Source of the DNA: UKL13-3 sp964392775
GTDB taxonomy: Bacteria > Bacteroidota > Bacteroidia > UKL13-3
Length of the DNA: 64,000 nt
NCBI GenBank assembly: GCA_964392775.1
Contig: CAYMRD010000004.1
Location: forward strand, 1 to 64,000
Direction of reading: 5' to 3'
Positions within the stretch are counted from its first letter, which is position 1, and the number at the start of each line of letters is the position of its first letter. The notes under the pieces are model-generated. The model made no database searches. It was not told where the DNA came from and saw only the letters and a program-made list of their open reading frames with translations. The translations under genes and the position numbers were made by a program. Positions 27,798-35,995 of this stretch are shown here, piece after piece.

Positions 27798-28646
27798 TTA
27801 ATGGTCTCTTAAAATTAAATCACGTTTCGACATTCGTTTAAATCGCAGTAGTTTTCTGAATTTCACAACATAGGTGTCAAAGGCTATATAGCTGGTTGGG
27901 ATAGAAATATTCAGAAATGGTAGGTATAAACGCTTGGTTTGTCTTTTGTTTATTCCGTTCGCTATTTTTTTCATGAATTCATTATTCTTCATGTACTTTG
28001 AAGTAGATTTCTTAAAGTAGCCGAATCGTTCGTGAATGAGGTATACTTTTCCATGAATAATTTTGAGTGATGACAAACCGTGCATATTGTATCGTTCAGG
28101 TAATACATGTATCGATAAATCGGTAATGTTTTGGATATAAGCCTGCCTCATATAGGGCATATCAAGGGTTGTATTGTAACTGTTTAGTTGCAATGCTTGA
28201 AGCCAGTCTTGTAAGAACTTGTCTGTTTTTGAATTCCTCTTAATTCCAATTACTCCGCTGTTAAGCTCAGGAACAAGATTTGAAAAGTCATCTGTATAGT
28301 CGTGAGACTTTGCATTGGGTTCATACGGAAGGAAGAGGTCTACCAAATCAAAAAGCTTAAAGAGATGGTCAATATTTTCCACAGCGTATGTATCAGAATC
28401 CATATAAATGGTTTGTTCAAATGGGCTATGCTGTAGTCCAATAATTTTTGAGGAGTAACGGAACTCTTTAAGATTGTTGATCTTTTTGATAAGAATGTTT
28501 GGGTGCTTAAAAGAAAGATCAAATTCCTCATCAATGATTACACAGATGGGCAAGTTTGTAATATTTGCAAGTTGCTTAAGTGCTAATTCCGTTTCTTGAA
28601 TATACCTTAAGCCACCGGCTACGTATAAAAATCCTTTTGATATCAT
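27798..28646 (-). CDS. Putative nucleotide-diphospho-sugar transferase (GT8-like GT-A)
   Basis: A 282-residue protein with a DXD motif in the context QTIYMDSDTYAVENIDHLF and a later ELNSGVIGIKRNSKT, the pattern of GT8-like and related GT-A sugar transferases. N-terminal FLYVAGGLRYIQETELALKQ forms the first nucleotide-binding strand. It follows the upstream membrane-protein gene with no intervening base. The specific family is uncertain; a glycosyltransferase role is likely. Confidence 0.7.
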   Translation of the reverse strand: MISKGFLYVAGGLRYIQETELALKQLANITNLPICVIIDEEFDLSFKHPNILIKKINNLKEFRYSSKIIGLQHSPFEQTIYMDSDTYAVENIDHLFKLFDLVDLFLPYEPNAKSHDYTDDFSNLVPELNSGVIGIKRNSKTDKFLQDWLQALQLNSYNTTLDMPYMRQAYIQNITDLSIHVLPERYNMHGLSSLKIIHGKVYLIHERFGYFKKSTSKYMKNNEFMKKIANGINKRQTKRLYLPFLNISIPTSYIAFDTYVVKFRKLLRFKRMSKRDLILRDH

Positions 28647-30386
28647 TTAGTATGTAATAACAGTGTCAATAGAATTGGTGCGCACAAATGCTTGCTGAGT
28701 GAGCGTGTCTATTGCATTATTGTACGATATGAATTTGAAGTAACTTGTTTTTTTGATCACAGATTCAAACACTGTTTTTTTAGCTTTAGTACTCGATATT
28801 GAAGCACTATCTGGAACTGACATGGGTATTGGAAAGTAGTTGTTTGAAATTAGTCTATAGTCAGGGTGTGGAATTTTGAAATACACATTCCAGTTGAATG
28901 TGCTTTTATTGAATTTTTCTTGGGCAGATATAAAGCCAATCTTATAATCAGAGTGCTGCTTTACCAATTGCATAAGTGAACTTTGGTTCCCGATTTCTGA
29001 AATGGGAGCTTTAAAAGCTGCTGTATATGTATTGCTTGTAAAATATGCAAATGCATATACTCCTGTTATAAGTGATGGTAGAATGATTGTTCTAGAGAAT
29101 TCGATAACTATAAAAGTAGATAGGATGATAAAGAAAGGAACGGTTACATTTTCGGATACCTGAACCATATCAGGGTTGTCTAATGCGGAGATATATCTTG
29201 ATAGAATTCTGATAGAAAGATTGGTTAAGAATGCAATCAGAACAAGAGCTGTTAATGAGGTTAAGTATTCAGGTTGTTTTTTTCGGTAAGCAAAAATGGC
29301 CAATGATAAAGGAAAACATAAGAATAGTATTCCCATTGAATATACCGACCAGAACAACTCTTTGGGATATAATGAAACAAGAATGATGCTAAAGGTAAAT
29401 AAAAATGCTAAGCCAATTCGATTGGTGTAAATTGACTTATAATGTGGGTTTCTGAGAATCCAAGATATTAGCAGGTATCCTATAGCAATTGGTAATGCGG
29501 TAGGGTACCAAAGCATTATGATGATTAAAATGCTGTTGCCTATAATACCTGATGGGTTGTAGGTTTGTACAAGTAAAATCCAAATATATACCACATAGAG
29601 TTTCATACCAATGAGGGTAAGAATGCCCCAATGAGAAACAAACCCCAAAGATGGTAGCCCAACCCAATGCATAAATTGAGAAATATATTCCCCCAGCGGA
29701 TGACAAACCAATAAGAATACCGATGCAAATACTACCGATAATGTTTTATGATGCCCTGGTTTGATGTATTCAATGAAAGACAAAAACAAGAGGGTGAGAT
29801 TAAAGAGGTAAACACCTGCCAATAGAGTTAAGGTGCCTGGGGTGACTGTTAGCTTTGATAATAATGCAGCATGCCATGATTCGAAATAATGATAAGGCAT
29901 ATAACTTTGCTCAATTACCAGCGGATCCAAAATGGTTGTTTCCACATGGTATTGATTCATATAATCAGCTATGCCTCCATAAAAGGCATAATCATGGTGA
30001 ATAGTAAGTATGTTGCCATCTAGGTTGAATAGGCGCATACACAGAATGAAACTAGCTATTGCGAAAGAAATCAATAATACAAGTTTGAACTTTATCTTGA
30101 TGGGTGGATTAGGTAATCTAAGTTTTTTTTTGGACCATGTATAGATGAGCAATGCCGCTGAAAGAAGTGGGAAAGCAATGAGATAGGTCTTTCCAGACGT
30201 AGTTATAATTGCAAAAGAGCTCACAAATATTAGGTTTGCCAATGCAATCGCAAGAGCATCTGATTCTATAATTTTGTTTGAGGTTTTATAAACAGAAAGA
30301 ATGCTTTTACCTACCACATAACAGATAAGTAGATAACAGAAAGTTGTTATCAGTATTATAACCGTTTGGAAAAAAAAAGTATTCAT
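28647..30386 (-). CDS. Large polytopic membrane protein, possible GT-C enzyme
   Basis: A 579-residue protein with about a dozen hydrophobic segments and a short C-terminal soluble part. The first long outer loop, ILTIHHDYAFYGGIADYMNQ, holds acidic residues where GT-C glycosyltransferases have their catalytic acid, and YMPYHYFESWHAALLSKL follows. These features suggest a membrane glycosyltransferase using a lipid-linked donor, but no family was recognised with certainty. It is between the Wzm permease gene (21-nt gap) and the GT8-like gene (0 nt). Confidence 0.6.
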   Translation of the reverse strand: MNTFFFQTVIILITTFCYLLICYVVGKSILSVYKTSNKIIESDALAIALANLIFVSSFAIITTSGKTYLIAFPLLSAALLIYTWSKKKLRLPNPPIKIKFKLVLLISFAIASFILCMRLFNLDGNILTIHHDYAFYGGIADYMNQYHVETTILDPLVIEQSYMPYHYFESWHAALLSKLTVTPGTLTLLAGVYLFNLTLLFLSFIEYIKPGHHKTLSVVFASVFLLVCHPLGEYISQFMHWVGLPSLGFVSHWGILTLIGMKLYVVYIWILLVQTYNPSGIIGNSILIIIMLWYPTALPIAIGYLLISWILRNPHYKSIYTNRIGLAFLFTFSIILVSLYPKELFWSVYSMGILFLCFPLSLAIFAYRKKQPEYLTSLTALVLIAFLTNLSIRILSRYISALDNPDMVQVSENVTVPFFIILSTFIVIEFSRTIILPSLITGVYAFAYFTSNTYTAAFKAPISEIGNQSSLMQLVKQHSDYKIGFISAQEKFNKSTFNWNVYFKIPHPDYRLISNNYFPIPMSVPDSASISSTKAKKTVFESVIKKTSYFKFISYNNAIDTLTQQAFVRTNSIDTVITY

Positions 30387-30407
30387 TTAGTGTTTGGCTC
30401 GAATTTG

Positions 30408-31268
30408 TTATACCGTATCCACAAACGTTTTCTCTACTCTGGTAAAGGTGACGATACCAATGAGCAGTATGACCAATCCAAAAGCGGCCGAATACAGCAA
30501 TGAGCTGTAATCAAAGTTTGCCGTACCCAGCAAGGCATGGCGAAAGCCTTCAATAATTGGGGCAAGCGGATTGTACCCAACAAGTGATTTATATTTATCA
30601 GGCACTGCACTCATGGGATAAATAACAGGAGTGGCATACATAAACAGGGTCATCCCAAAGCCCAGTAAATAGGATAAGTCGCGGTATTTGGTGGTGACAG
30701 AAGAGATAAGCATACCCAGCCCCAGTGAGATAACAGCCATCAGCACAATCAATACAGGAAGAAGTAAAATTCCTGTTGTTAAACTTGGAGAGTACGCAGT
30801 GGTGGTGCTGATGAATACAAGAACGATGAGAAACATCAAAAATTGAATACCAAATTTTACAAGGTTGCTTACTACCAAGGTTAGTGGCATAATAAGTCGA
30901 GGGAAATACACTTTCCCAAAAATGCCTGCATTGCTTCTGAATACATTGGAGGTTCCAATAAGGCAATCATTGAAGTAACTCCACAGCAGGATGCTGCTCA
31001 TGTAAAACAAGGGTTTGGGCAATCCATCGGTACTGATACCGGCTAGGTTTCCAAAGATGAACACGTACGTTAAGGTGGTAAACAACGGTTGGATGAATAA
31101 CCATAAAGGACCCAATATGGTTTGTTTGTAGCCTGCGGTAATATCGCGCTTAACCAACAATCCAAGCAAATCGCGGTAACGCCAAACATCTTTTAAATTG
31201 AGTTTGAATAATGATGATTGAGGCTCGATGGTAAGGTCCCATTCTTTTATGGCTTCTTCGTGGTTCAT
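30408..31268 (-). CDS. wzm: ABC-2 type polysaccharide exporter permease
   Basis: A 286-residue inner-membrane permease. The N-terminal WRYRDLLGLLVKRDITAGYK and LGPLWLFIQPLFTTLTYVFI are hallmark segments of Wzm/TagG-type permeases; six membrane segments and a terminal NPLAPIIEGFRHALLG also fit. It works with Wzt to export a complete undecaprenyl-linked glycan. The upstream leader is rich in pyrimidines on the coding strand. Confidence 0.95.
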   Translation of the reverse strand: MNHEEAIKEWDLTIEPQSSLFKLNLKDVWRYRDLLGLLVKRDITAGYKQTILGPLWLFIQPLFTTLTYVFIFGNLAGISTDGLPKPLFYMSSILLWSYFNDCLIGTSNVFRSNAGIFGKVYFPRLIMPLTLVVSNLVKFGIQFLMFLIVLVFISTTTAYSPSLTTGILLLPVLIVLMAVISLGLGMLISSVTTKYRDLSYLLGFGMTLFMYATPVIYPMSAVPDKYKSLVGYNPLAPIIEGFRHALLGTANFDYSSLLYSAAFGLVILLIGIVTFTRVEKTFVDTV

Positions 31269-31596
31269 TTGTTAGAGGATGGAGGTTGGATGATGGAGGT
31301 TAGATGAAAGAGTAAAGAATCAAGAGTAAAGAAAAAAGGAGTTTATCATTGATTATTTATAAGTTGTCATAGAGAGACTTTGATTGTGAATGTAATCCTG
31401 TCTTGCTATTGAATATTTTAGATACATTACCGAAACGAATACAATACAGCGGACATAATAACACAAAAGGTTCTATGCCACTTCGCAATCTTAGAAAAGA
31501 GGAAGCTTGATATGTAAATACAGTTGTGGCGACAGCGAAAAGATGATTGTATGACAAGTGAAAAGCAGTTAAGAATGGGCGTATCCCCATTCCTCT
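31269..31596. other. Intergenic region with purine-rich simple repeat
   Basis: Between the epimerase stop and the wzm start. The wzm-proximal part (about 31270-31340) holds simple repeats built on GATGGAGGTTGGAT and AGAGTAAAGAA. The remainder can be read as a 77-codon frame on the minus strand, but it has no family similarity or sensible composition and I do not call it a gene. A promoter for wzm could lie here; none is clear. Confidence 0.6.
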
Positions 31597-32613
31597 CTAT
31601 TCTCTACTATAATAGTGTTTGTACCATTCCACAAATGCACCTAGCCCTTTATCAAGCGGAGTATGTGGGGCAAATCCTGTAAGAGCTTCAATTGCTGAAG
31701 TATCAGCATACGTTATATCCACGTCACCGGGTTGCATGGGCTTGTTAATGATTACTGCTTTTTGCTGAAGGTGTTCTTCAATGCACTCCAAAAATGTTTT
31801 GACTTCAACCGGATGCCGGTTGCCCACATTCAAAAGCCGGCTGGGTTCTTCTCCTGTGGGAGCAAGTGGTAGCAGTTTTTCGATAGCGGTTGCCACATCA
31901 TCCACATACGTGAAATCACGTTTTAAGTTTCCGTTGTTGTACAGCTCAATAGGCTGTTTAGTGAGAATGTTCTTTGTAAAACTAAAGTAGGCCATATCTG
32001 GTCGGCCCCAGGGGCCATAAACCGTAAAAAAACGAAGCCCCGTTGTCGGTATTTTGTATAAATGAGCATAGGTGTATGCCATCAATTCGTTGCTCTTTTT
32101 GGTAGCGGCATACAGTGAAATCGGCTCATCCGTTTTGTGACCGGTTGAAAACGGAATGATTTTGTTGTTTCCGTATACCGAACTGCTTGAAGCGTATATA
32201 AAGTGTTGTACAGGGAAAGTACGACAAGCCTCAATCATATTAAAGAAACCAACCATATTGGACTCAATATAATCGCGTGGATTGGTAATGGAATACCGAA
32301 CACCAGCCTGAGCAGCAAGATGAAGCACAATATCAAATTGTTTTTTTGCAAACAGTGCCATCAAGTTACCTGCATCATTAATATCAAGTTCAATGAAGGT
32401 GAATCCGGAAGTGGCTTCAATCGCTCTGTTGTATAAAATATCACTGCGGTTGATGCCGAGTTCCTGTAGTCGTCCGTATTTGAGTTCGGTATCGTAATAA
32501 GCATTCAGGTTATCAATGCCTGTTACATCATGTCCGCTTGCAACCAACTGCCTGCAAACATGCATTCCAATAAATCCGGCTGCTCCGGTGATTAGTATCT
32601 TTTGAGTAGTCAT
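31597..32613 (-). CDS. NAD-dependent UDP-sugar 4-epimerase (UDP-glucuronate 4-epimerase type)
   Basis: A 338-residue extended SDR enzyme. The Rossmann motif is TGAAGFIG (residues about 9-16), the catalytic YxxxK is in SLYAATKKSNEL, and FFTVYGPWGRPDMA is characteristic of UDP-GlcA 4-epimerases. It would supply UDP-GalA (or a related UDP-sugar) for the polysaccharide. Its ATG overlaps, as TAATG, the residual end of a lost upstream gene (32613-32645), showing it was once coupled to a winged-helix/nucleotidyltransferase gene like that at 34795-35322. Confidence 0.92.
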   Translation of the reverse strand: MTTQKILITGAAGFIGMHVCRQLVASGHDVTGIDNLNAYYDTELKYGRLQELGINRSDILYNRAIEATSGFTFIELDINDAGNLMALFAKKQFDIVLHLAAQAGVRYSITNPRDYIESNMVGFFNMIEACRTFPVQHFIYASSSSVYGNNKIIPFSTGHKTDEPISLYAATKKSNELMAYTYAHLYKIPTTGLRFFTVYGPWGRPDMAYFSFTKNILTKQPIELYNNGNLKRDFTYVDDVATAIEKLLPLAPTGEEPSRLLNVGNRHPVEVKTFLECIEEHLQQKAVIINKPMQPGDVDITYADTSAIEALTGFAPHTPLDKGLGAFVEWYKHYYSRE

Positions 32614-32645
32614 TAATTCAACAATTCAATATGTGGTTGCAGCAA
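32613..32645 (-). pseudogene. Residual 3' end of a winged-helix/nucleotidyltransferase gene
   Basis: In one frame this reads LLQPHIELLN and stop, the same C-terminus (QPHIELLN) as the intact gene at 34795-35322. The three base differences over those eight codons are all silent. The stop overlaps the epimerase ATG as TAATG. It shows that the two genes used to be adjacent and that material has been inserted or exchanged between them. Confidence 0.8.
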
Positions 32646-32820
32646 TCATTGTTCGCTCGAAAAGACTTGCGGAAATTTGTCTGTCAAGTTCTCTGAAACT
32701 GTAATTTTCCTGTTTGGCAAGTTTCAAGTAAAATTCTCTTTCTTCAACGGTTTTACACCTTGAAAATATTGCCAGGTTATGTGACCAACTAATTTCTCTC
32801 AACAGTGTTGAGAGTTTTGG
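32626..32820 (-). pseudogene. Fragment of a YhcG/DUF1016 PDDEXK-nuclease-family gene
   Basis: Translating the minus strand gives about 64 codons including LREISWSHNLAIFSRCKT, EEREFYLKLAKQENYSFREL and DRQISASLFERTM before a stop. This is the conserved N-terminal DUF1016 block (SWSHY...EFY...S.R.L.RQI...ERT). No start is present: the frame hits a stop (TAA) a few codons upstream, and the nuclease half is missing. Its 3' end overlaps the LLQPHIELLN remnant in another frame, marking a recombination junction. Confidence 0.8.
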
Positions 32821-32888
32821 GAAGTCCTTTTAGGTCGCATTATGTCTTTAAGCATTACTCTTTCTTCTTAACTCTTTTTTCTCCCCCC

Positions 32889-33215
32889 TCATTCGGATTG
32901 TATTTCCCAATAGCCACTTTTAGCCGGTCCGATGCGTTTAATTTTGTGCTGCTGTTGCAGGAGGTTGAGGTGGCGTTGAACGGTGCGTTCGGTCACTTCT
33001 AGAGTAGCAGCCAATTGTTTGGCTGTACGTTTATTGTTTTGGGTGAGTAACCGTAAAATGAGCTGTTGGTTTTCTGTGACATTTTCTACGACATGCTTCG
33101 CAGGATTGGTTTTTAGAATCTGTTTGAATTCAATTTCAAAACCTCCGGCACATTCACGAACGCTTACTTTGGGAAGTTTTGCATTGACCAATGCTTCATT
33201 TATGTTTATCCGCAA
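32889..33215 (-). pseudogene. Orphan C-terminal module of an AlbA_2 regulator
   Basis: About 108 codons matching the last third of the intact AlbA_2 protein at 33427-34779. The block up to KQILKTNPAKHV is nearly identical, including 61 bp with no mismatch. After one clean and one degenerate 12-bp linker unit, the helix-turn-helix tail (RTAKQLAATLEVTERTVQRH) is clearly different. No AlbA_2 or ATPase-like part remains, and the nominal start is only a TTG. It may be a decayed duplicate or a spare DNA-binding tail. Confidence 0.85.
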
Positions 33216-33344
33216 GCGTACCGGTAGTATTTAAACTTGGTGATACTTAGTGTCCTGGTGGCTTAGTGGCAAAGAGTTCTCGCCACAAAGTCAGAAAGGC
33301 TCAAAGAATACACAAAGCCATGCATTTAGGTAAGCTTGCGGATA
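33207..33344. repeat. Inverted repeat flanking an ACCACAGAG-type repeat
   Basis: TATCCGCAAGCGTACC (33207-33222) and GGTAAGCTTGCGGATA (33329-33344) pair with one mismatch. Between them is a degenerate simple repeat (CTTAGTGTCCTGGTGGCTTAG, then CGCCACAAAGTCAG) of the family also seen near 45675, 53880-54170 and 57131. The left arm overlaps the start of the AlbA_2 fragment. Nothing else was seen between the fragment and the intact AlbA_2 gene. Confidence 0.65.
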
Positions 33345-33426
33345 TACGTTTTTATGTTAGTGTTAGCAATATCCCGAGTCATATTTACTTAGACCAATTT
33401 TACCGGTATTAGCCAGAAGAAAAAGA

Positions 33427-34779
33427 TTAGTTAATAATTTCCCAGTTCCCTGACTTATCAGTTCCTTTACGTTTAATTTTCTGTTGAAGTTTCAACTGTT
33501 CAATATCTCTGGCAATGGTTCTTCGGGTCACTGAAAGTTTATGAGCCATTTCAGTTGTGGTAATGCCCGGGTTTTGGTGCATGAGTTGCAGAATGAGTTG
33601 CATTCTTTTTTCTGTGACATTTTCTGTGACATTTTCTGTGACATTTTCTGTGACATGCTTCGCAGGATTGGTTTTTAGAATCTGTTTGAATTCAATTTCA
33701 AAACCTCCGGCAAATTCACGAACGCTCACTTTGGGGAGTTTTGCATTGACCATGGCATCATTGATTTTTGCAATACCCCGTCCCCATACTTCAATAAACC
33801 CAGCTTTAAAAAACACTTCGGCAATGCGCTTGTTACGTGGGCGTGAAGGATGTTTTCCCAATAGTTTTTTTATTGATAAATCAGCAGGAAGTTTTCCTTC
33901 ATTCCATAATAGCAGTTTATTGTTGTACACGCTTAGTTGGATGGATGTTCCTGTGTAGTCCTTGTGCACAATAGCATTGAGTATCGCTTCACGCAGTGCA
34001 TCTTCAGGGTATTCGAGGGTTTCAATGCGCTTTAATCCGCTATAGCTGATAGGGGATGTCAGATATTTGGCGCGAAGTATATCCATTACCTGATCGGCCA
34101 TTTGTAAGATATTTCCTTCTACTACATCCTGAAACAGAAGATCTGAATCATCCTTTCCAAATCGACCCATTTTAAAAGAAGCATTGGCAAAGAATCGTTG
34201 AGGGTTTTTACCGAATATAAGTAAGGCCGCATGTGTGATTTTTCCTTCTGGAGAAATCAGGTTGAGCTTTTGTAAAACAGATTTGGTTGTTTCTGATTTA
34301 GAGTGGAGTGGTAACCGTTTACTGCCGATTGCATTTCGGGTAAAGTATTGGATGGCTAAAGGGTCTATATCCTTTAAGGTTGCCGCGTTTACAGGAAGTT
34401 CGTCCCATGATTTACCGTTTTTTGTCAGGAGGAATTGCTGCAATAAAGCTCCTTTAAGTTCTTGTTTGGTACTTCCCGAGCGGTAATAGTATCCGCCTTG
34501 AAAAGAGATCGGAACGCTACTGGGTTGTACAATAATTTCGATATAGTTTAACTTGTTTTTGCGAAGCAAATTAACATCAGGCATGATGCCTAAATGCTGA
34601 ATGATTTTATTAGGAAGATCATCAAGCAATTTTTTGGATTCGGAAATGCCAGTCACCACACCTTTATCGTCAATACCTATATACAATTTACCTCCCTGCG
34701 CATTTGCAAAGGCACAAATCCATTTAAGGTATTCGTCACGCCAGGATGATTTGTATTCGGTAGTTTGCGATTCGGGCAT
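33427..34779 (-). CDS. AlbA_2 / RecG-like ATP-binding regulator with VTEN repeat linker
   Basis: A 450-residue AlbA_2 family regulator. Residues about 3-115 are the AlbA_2 domain (TTEYKSSWRDEYLKWICAF, QGGKLYIGIDDKG). The middle has REAILNAIVHKDYTGTSIQL and FIEVWGRGIAKIND, the HATPase_c_4-like region. Residues 375-391 are four VTEN-type units, and residues about 392-450 are a helix-turn-helix tail (ITTTEMAHKLSVTRRTIARD). It lies downstream of the winged-helix/nucleotidyltransferase gene inside the polysaccharide locus and is followed by an orphan copy of its own C-terminal part with a different tail. A DNA-binding regulatory role is likely; targets are unknown. Confidence 0.87.
   Translation of the reverse strand: MPESQTTEYKSSWRDEYLKWICAFANAQGGKLYIGIDDKGVVTGISESKKLLDDLPNKIIQHLGIMPDVNLLRKNKLNYIEIIVQPSSVPISFQGGYYYRSGSTKQELKGALLQQFLLTKNGKSWDELPVNAATLKDIDPLAIQYFTRNAIGSKRLPLHSKSETTKSVLQKLNLISPEGKITHAALLIFGKNPQRFFANASFKMGRFGKDDSDLLFQDVVEGNILQMADQVMDILRAKYLTSPISYSGLKRIETLEYPEDALREAILNAIVHKDYTGTSIQLSVYNNKLLLWNEGKLPADLSIKKLLGKHPSRPRNKRIAEVFFKAGFIEVWGRGIAKINDAMVNAKLPKVSVREFAGGFEIEFKQILKTNPAKHVTENVTENVTENVTEKRMQLILQLMHQNPGITTTEMAHKLSVTRRTIARDIEQLKLQQKIKRKGTDKSGNWEIIN
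33608..33655. repeat. Four tandem 12-bp repeats inside the second AlbA_2 gene
   Basis: Four perfect copies of TTTTCTGTGACA encode VTEN units between the ATPase-like part and the helix-turn-helix tail. The orphan module has the same unit at 33070-33081 and a degenerate one at 33082-33093. The unit differs in sequence from that of the AlbA_2 gene at 1138-2586 but has the same 12-bp period and the same position in the protein. Confidence 0.95.
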
Positions 34780-34794
34780 GTGTTGAGGTTAATA

Positions 34795-35322
34795 TTAGTT
34801 TAACAACTCAATATGTGGTTGCTGTAAGATGTTTTCTTTTTGTACAGCAAATTCTGTTTGGGAGAAAATAATATACCGTACTTTTTTATGAATCAACTTT
34901 TCCGTTTTCTCAATGAGCTGAATGAGATAAGTTTTATTGATATCGCCTATCAAAATTAAATCAATGATGGGGCTGTCGAGGCCTTTGGCCAGCTCGCCTA
35001 CTAATAAAACCGATTCAACATTGCCCAACCGTCCAATTACCTGTTCCACAATTTGATCAAGTCCCGTATACTTCATCAAAATACTTTTGATATCCGAAAA
35101 CATGGGATGGGAGGTATTGGCCTTGAATATTTTTTTATTGCCCTCGCTGCTCGATTTGAGCAAACCGGCATCTTCAAACTTGTTTAACTCCACGCGGATG
35201 CCGTTGGAACTTTCACCAAATTCGGCTTCAAGATTACGCAAATACGCTTTGTTTTGTCCGTTAAGGAAAAACTTAAGCAGCAGTTTGATGCGGGTTTTGG
35301 AAGTGATAAGGGTGTCGAGCAC
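34795..35322 (-). CDS. Winged-helix protein with nucleotidyltransferase-like domain
   Basis: A 175-residue protein with an ArsR/MarR-like winged helix (residues about 1-75: SKTRIKLLLKFFLNGQNKAY, ESSNGIRVELNKFEDAGLL) and a C-terminal domain resembling a small Pol-beta nucleotidyltransferase (VLLVGELAKGLDSPIIDLIL). The GS motif and the second metal Asp look degenerate, so the second domain may sense rather than catalyse. The start is GTG. Similar genes are common in Bacteroidota polysaccharide loci beside UDP-sugar epimerases, which fits the remnant found next to the epimerase here. Likely a local regulator. Confidence 0.75.
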   Translation of the reverse strand: MLDTLITSKTRIKLLLKFFLNGQNKAYLRNLEAEFGESSNGIRVELNKFEDAGLLKSSSEGNKKIFKANTSHPMFSDIKSILMKYTGLDQIVEQVIGRLGNVESVLLVGELAKGLDSPIIDLILIGDINKTYLIQLIEKTEKLIHKKVRYIIFSQTEFAVQKENILQQPHIELLN

Positions 35323-35579
35323 GAGAGGGATTTGTGATGTGTGAATTGTGATTTGAGAATTGCCGCATTACGATGATATGGGTTGGATTATCCTCAAATA
35401 ATACAGTTGCTTTCTTTGGGTATGGACTTACGTCTTTCAAACACGTCACTTGGATTCGGATTGAATGGGAACGTTTGTGTCGAATTTTTTAATGAGGAAT
35501 AATTTTTATGTCAGATTGAAAGCCAGCACTGAGCCTCTGTCAGATTGAGCGGTTCCGATAGTTATCGGGAGAGAGCGAC

Positions 35580-35995
35580 TCTTAAATGCCTGCGCCCACG
35601 TCTCGGCTCCGCTCGACATGACACCCACGCACGCATTTCGTTAAATNNNNNNNNNNNNNNNNNNNNNNNNNNNNNNNNNNNNNNNNNNNNNNNNNNNNNN
35701 NNNNNNNNNNNNNNNNNNNNNNNNNNNNNNNNNNNNNNNNNNNNNNTGTTCAATGGAGCACTATGTTCCTGTCAGATCGAGCGTAGTCGAGAGCGACTCG
35801 GGAGAGAGCGACTCTTAAATGCCAGCGCCCACGTCTCGGCTCCGCTCGACATGACACCCACGCACGCATTTCGTTAAATGAAGTACAATGCCTTTGTTCA
35901 ATGGAGCACTATGTTCCTGTCAGATCGAGCGTAGTCGAGAGCGACTCGGAAGAGCGACTCAAAAGCCTGCGCCCACGTACCTCGACAAGCTCGGT
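35580..35995. repeat. Tandem array of about 148-bp units
   Basis: The unit beginning TGTTCAATGGAGCACTATG occurs at 35747 and again at 35895, a period of 148 bp. The part from CTTAAATGCC to CGCATTTCGTTAAAT before the gap (35581-35646) is repeated after it (35815-35880). Each unit contains a TCGAGCGTAGTCGAG element and a CTCGGCTCCGCTCGACATGA element. The real copy number is hidden by the gap. Confidence 0.85.
35647..35746. other. Scaffold gap (100 N)
   Basis: Exactly 100 N, the conventional placeholder for a gap of unknown size. It lies in the 148-bp tandem array, so it is probably an assembly collapse of repeats. Confidence 0.98.

Noticed and set aside
31357..31590. 77-codon open frame between the epimerase and wzm
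   Set aside because: No family similarity, odd composition (many Ser, Phe, Cys), and located in a repeat-bearing spacer; treated as non-coding.
35545..35877. Open frame through the scaffold gap
   Set aside because: It spans 100 N and repeats, so the translation is meaningless.
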